Positions 6,649-7,053 of a DNA stretch of 7,053 nucleotides are shown one piece after another (the stretch's first letter is position 1; each line of letters starts with the position of its first letter). The stretch covers positions 1 to 7,053 of the forward strand of contig DFQD01000136.1 of assembly GCA_002377605.1 (NCBI GenBank), in the 5' to 3' direction. The DNA is from Gammaproteobacteria bacterium UBA3498. Lineage in GTDB: Bacteria; Pseudomonadota; Gammaproteobacteria; Pseudomonadales; Pseudohongiellaceae. The notes beneath the pieces were generated by a model. The model searched no databases, was not told the origin of the DNA, and saw only the letters and a program-made list of their open reading frames with translations. The translations under genes and the position numbers were made by a program.

Positions 6649-7053
6649 ATGTTTTTTAGCTCAATATTCCGTGCCAGTATTCGCCTGGCCATATTTGCAG
6701 TTGGTATTCTGTTCGGGATTCAGGTGCCGAGCTTTGTCAAACAATACGACGAGCGGATCGATGCTCATTTTCGCGAAGTAAGTATTAACATCAGTGGATT
6801 TCAGGACACCGCTGACAAGCTATTTGATGGAGACCTCGAAGCGGTAATCGCTTATTATGCGCGCAGCAACGACGCAGTGTTTGAAAGCGATGCGGAAAGT
6901 ATTCGTTTAGTTGCTGCTCGTTATAATCGATTGCTCTTGGAAATAAACGCATTGGATAACAGTGCCTTTGCAGTAGCCATGCATGTCATGTTTGATGCTG
7001 ATCAAGAATTCTTTAAAGAGGCAATGGAGCAATATTCGTATACCGTTCCTTTG
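6649..7053 (+). CDS. DUF2937 family membrane protein (3' end beyond window)
   Basis: There are 135 open codons from ATG at 6649 to the right edge. The protein begins MFFSSIFRASIRLAIFAVG. Residues about 9-28 form a hydrophobic transmembrane segment, followed by IQVPSFVKQYDERIDAHF (24-41), ISGFQDTADKLFDGDLEAV (48-66), the segment SDAESIRLV (80-88) and EQYSYTVPL at the cut end. These match what I recall of DUF2937, an uncharacterised inner-membrane family of about 165-170 residues in Pseudomonas and relatives, whose second membrane helix follows the YTVPL segment. That helix would lie outside the window. The start is the first available: an in-frame TAA lies at 6586-6588, and no ATG, GTG or TTG occurs between it and 6649. 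The Shine-Dalgarno is not recognisable. Function unknown. Confidence 0.85.
   Translation, partial: MFFSSIFRASIRLAIFAVGILFGIQVPSFVKQYDERIDAHFREVSINISGFQDTADKLFDGDLEAVIAYYARSNDAVFESDAESIRLVAARYNRLLLEINALDNSAFAVAMHVMFDADQEFFKEAMEQYSYTVPL

Noticed and set aside
6515..6781. 88-codon plus-strand reading frame overlapping the start of the DUF2937 gene
   Set aside because: It lacks a Shine-Dalgarno. Its hydrophobic second half is an out-of-frame reading of the DUF2937 membrane helix, and the protein resembles nothing I recognise. The overlapping frame has clear family motifs.
1..7053. CRISPR arrays, insertion sequences, tRNA/rRNA genes, toxin-antitoxin or phage defence modules
   Set aside because: I saw no regularly spaced repeats, transposase, terminal inverted repeats, tRNA-like cloverleaf or defence-type proteins. 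The window is housekeeping genes in a compact layout.

Overview
The window looks like an ordinary chromosomal housekeeping segment from a gammaproteobacterium, probably marine or aquatic. The clade is inferred from gene content and protein similarity remembered from family knowledge: an E. coli-like UvrA, an SSB ending in DDDIPF, MoeA, and a DUF2937 membrane protein of the type found in Pseudomonas and relatives. Codon use is mixed and moderately AT-leaning. I see no phage, transposon, CRISPR array, tRNA or rRNA.

Layout. Positions 1-2511 (minus strand) hold uvrA, open at the left edge with about 100 C-terminal residues outside the window. A 229-bp divergent intergenic region separates it from ssb (2741-3208, plus), whose GTG start is fixed by a good Shine-Dalgarno. 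A 285-bp gap follows, with two candidate terminator hairpins and an extended -10 promoter candidate. Next come three closely packed plus-strand genes, probably one operon: a degenerate RmlD-like short-chain dehydrogenase/reductase (SDR) homologue (3494-4441), moeA (4460-5671), and a lipoprotein with a TPR-like segment (5678-6397). After a 251-bp gap, a DUF2937 membrane protein gene (6649 onward) runs off the right edge.

Functionally, uvrA and ssb form a divergent DNA repair/replication pair. The classic arrangement is under LexA control, but I find no canonical CTGT-N8-ACAG box between them. The operon downstream joins molybdenum cofactor synthesis (moeA) to two poorly characterised proteins.

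The most unusual item is the SDR homologue. It keeps the RmlD fold signatures and the active-site Tyr, but it has lost the catalytic Lys, the Thr-Asp of the STD motif, and most of the glycine-rich dinucleotide motif. This suggests a binding or regulatory protein rather than a reductase. It also carries a nine-A run after which a one-base slip meets an immediate stop. I do not see convincing evidence for a wholly new multi-gene system here.
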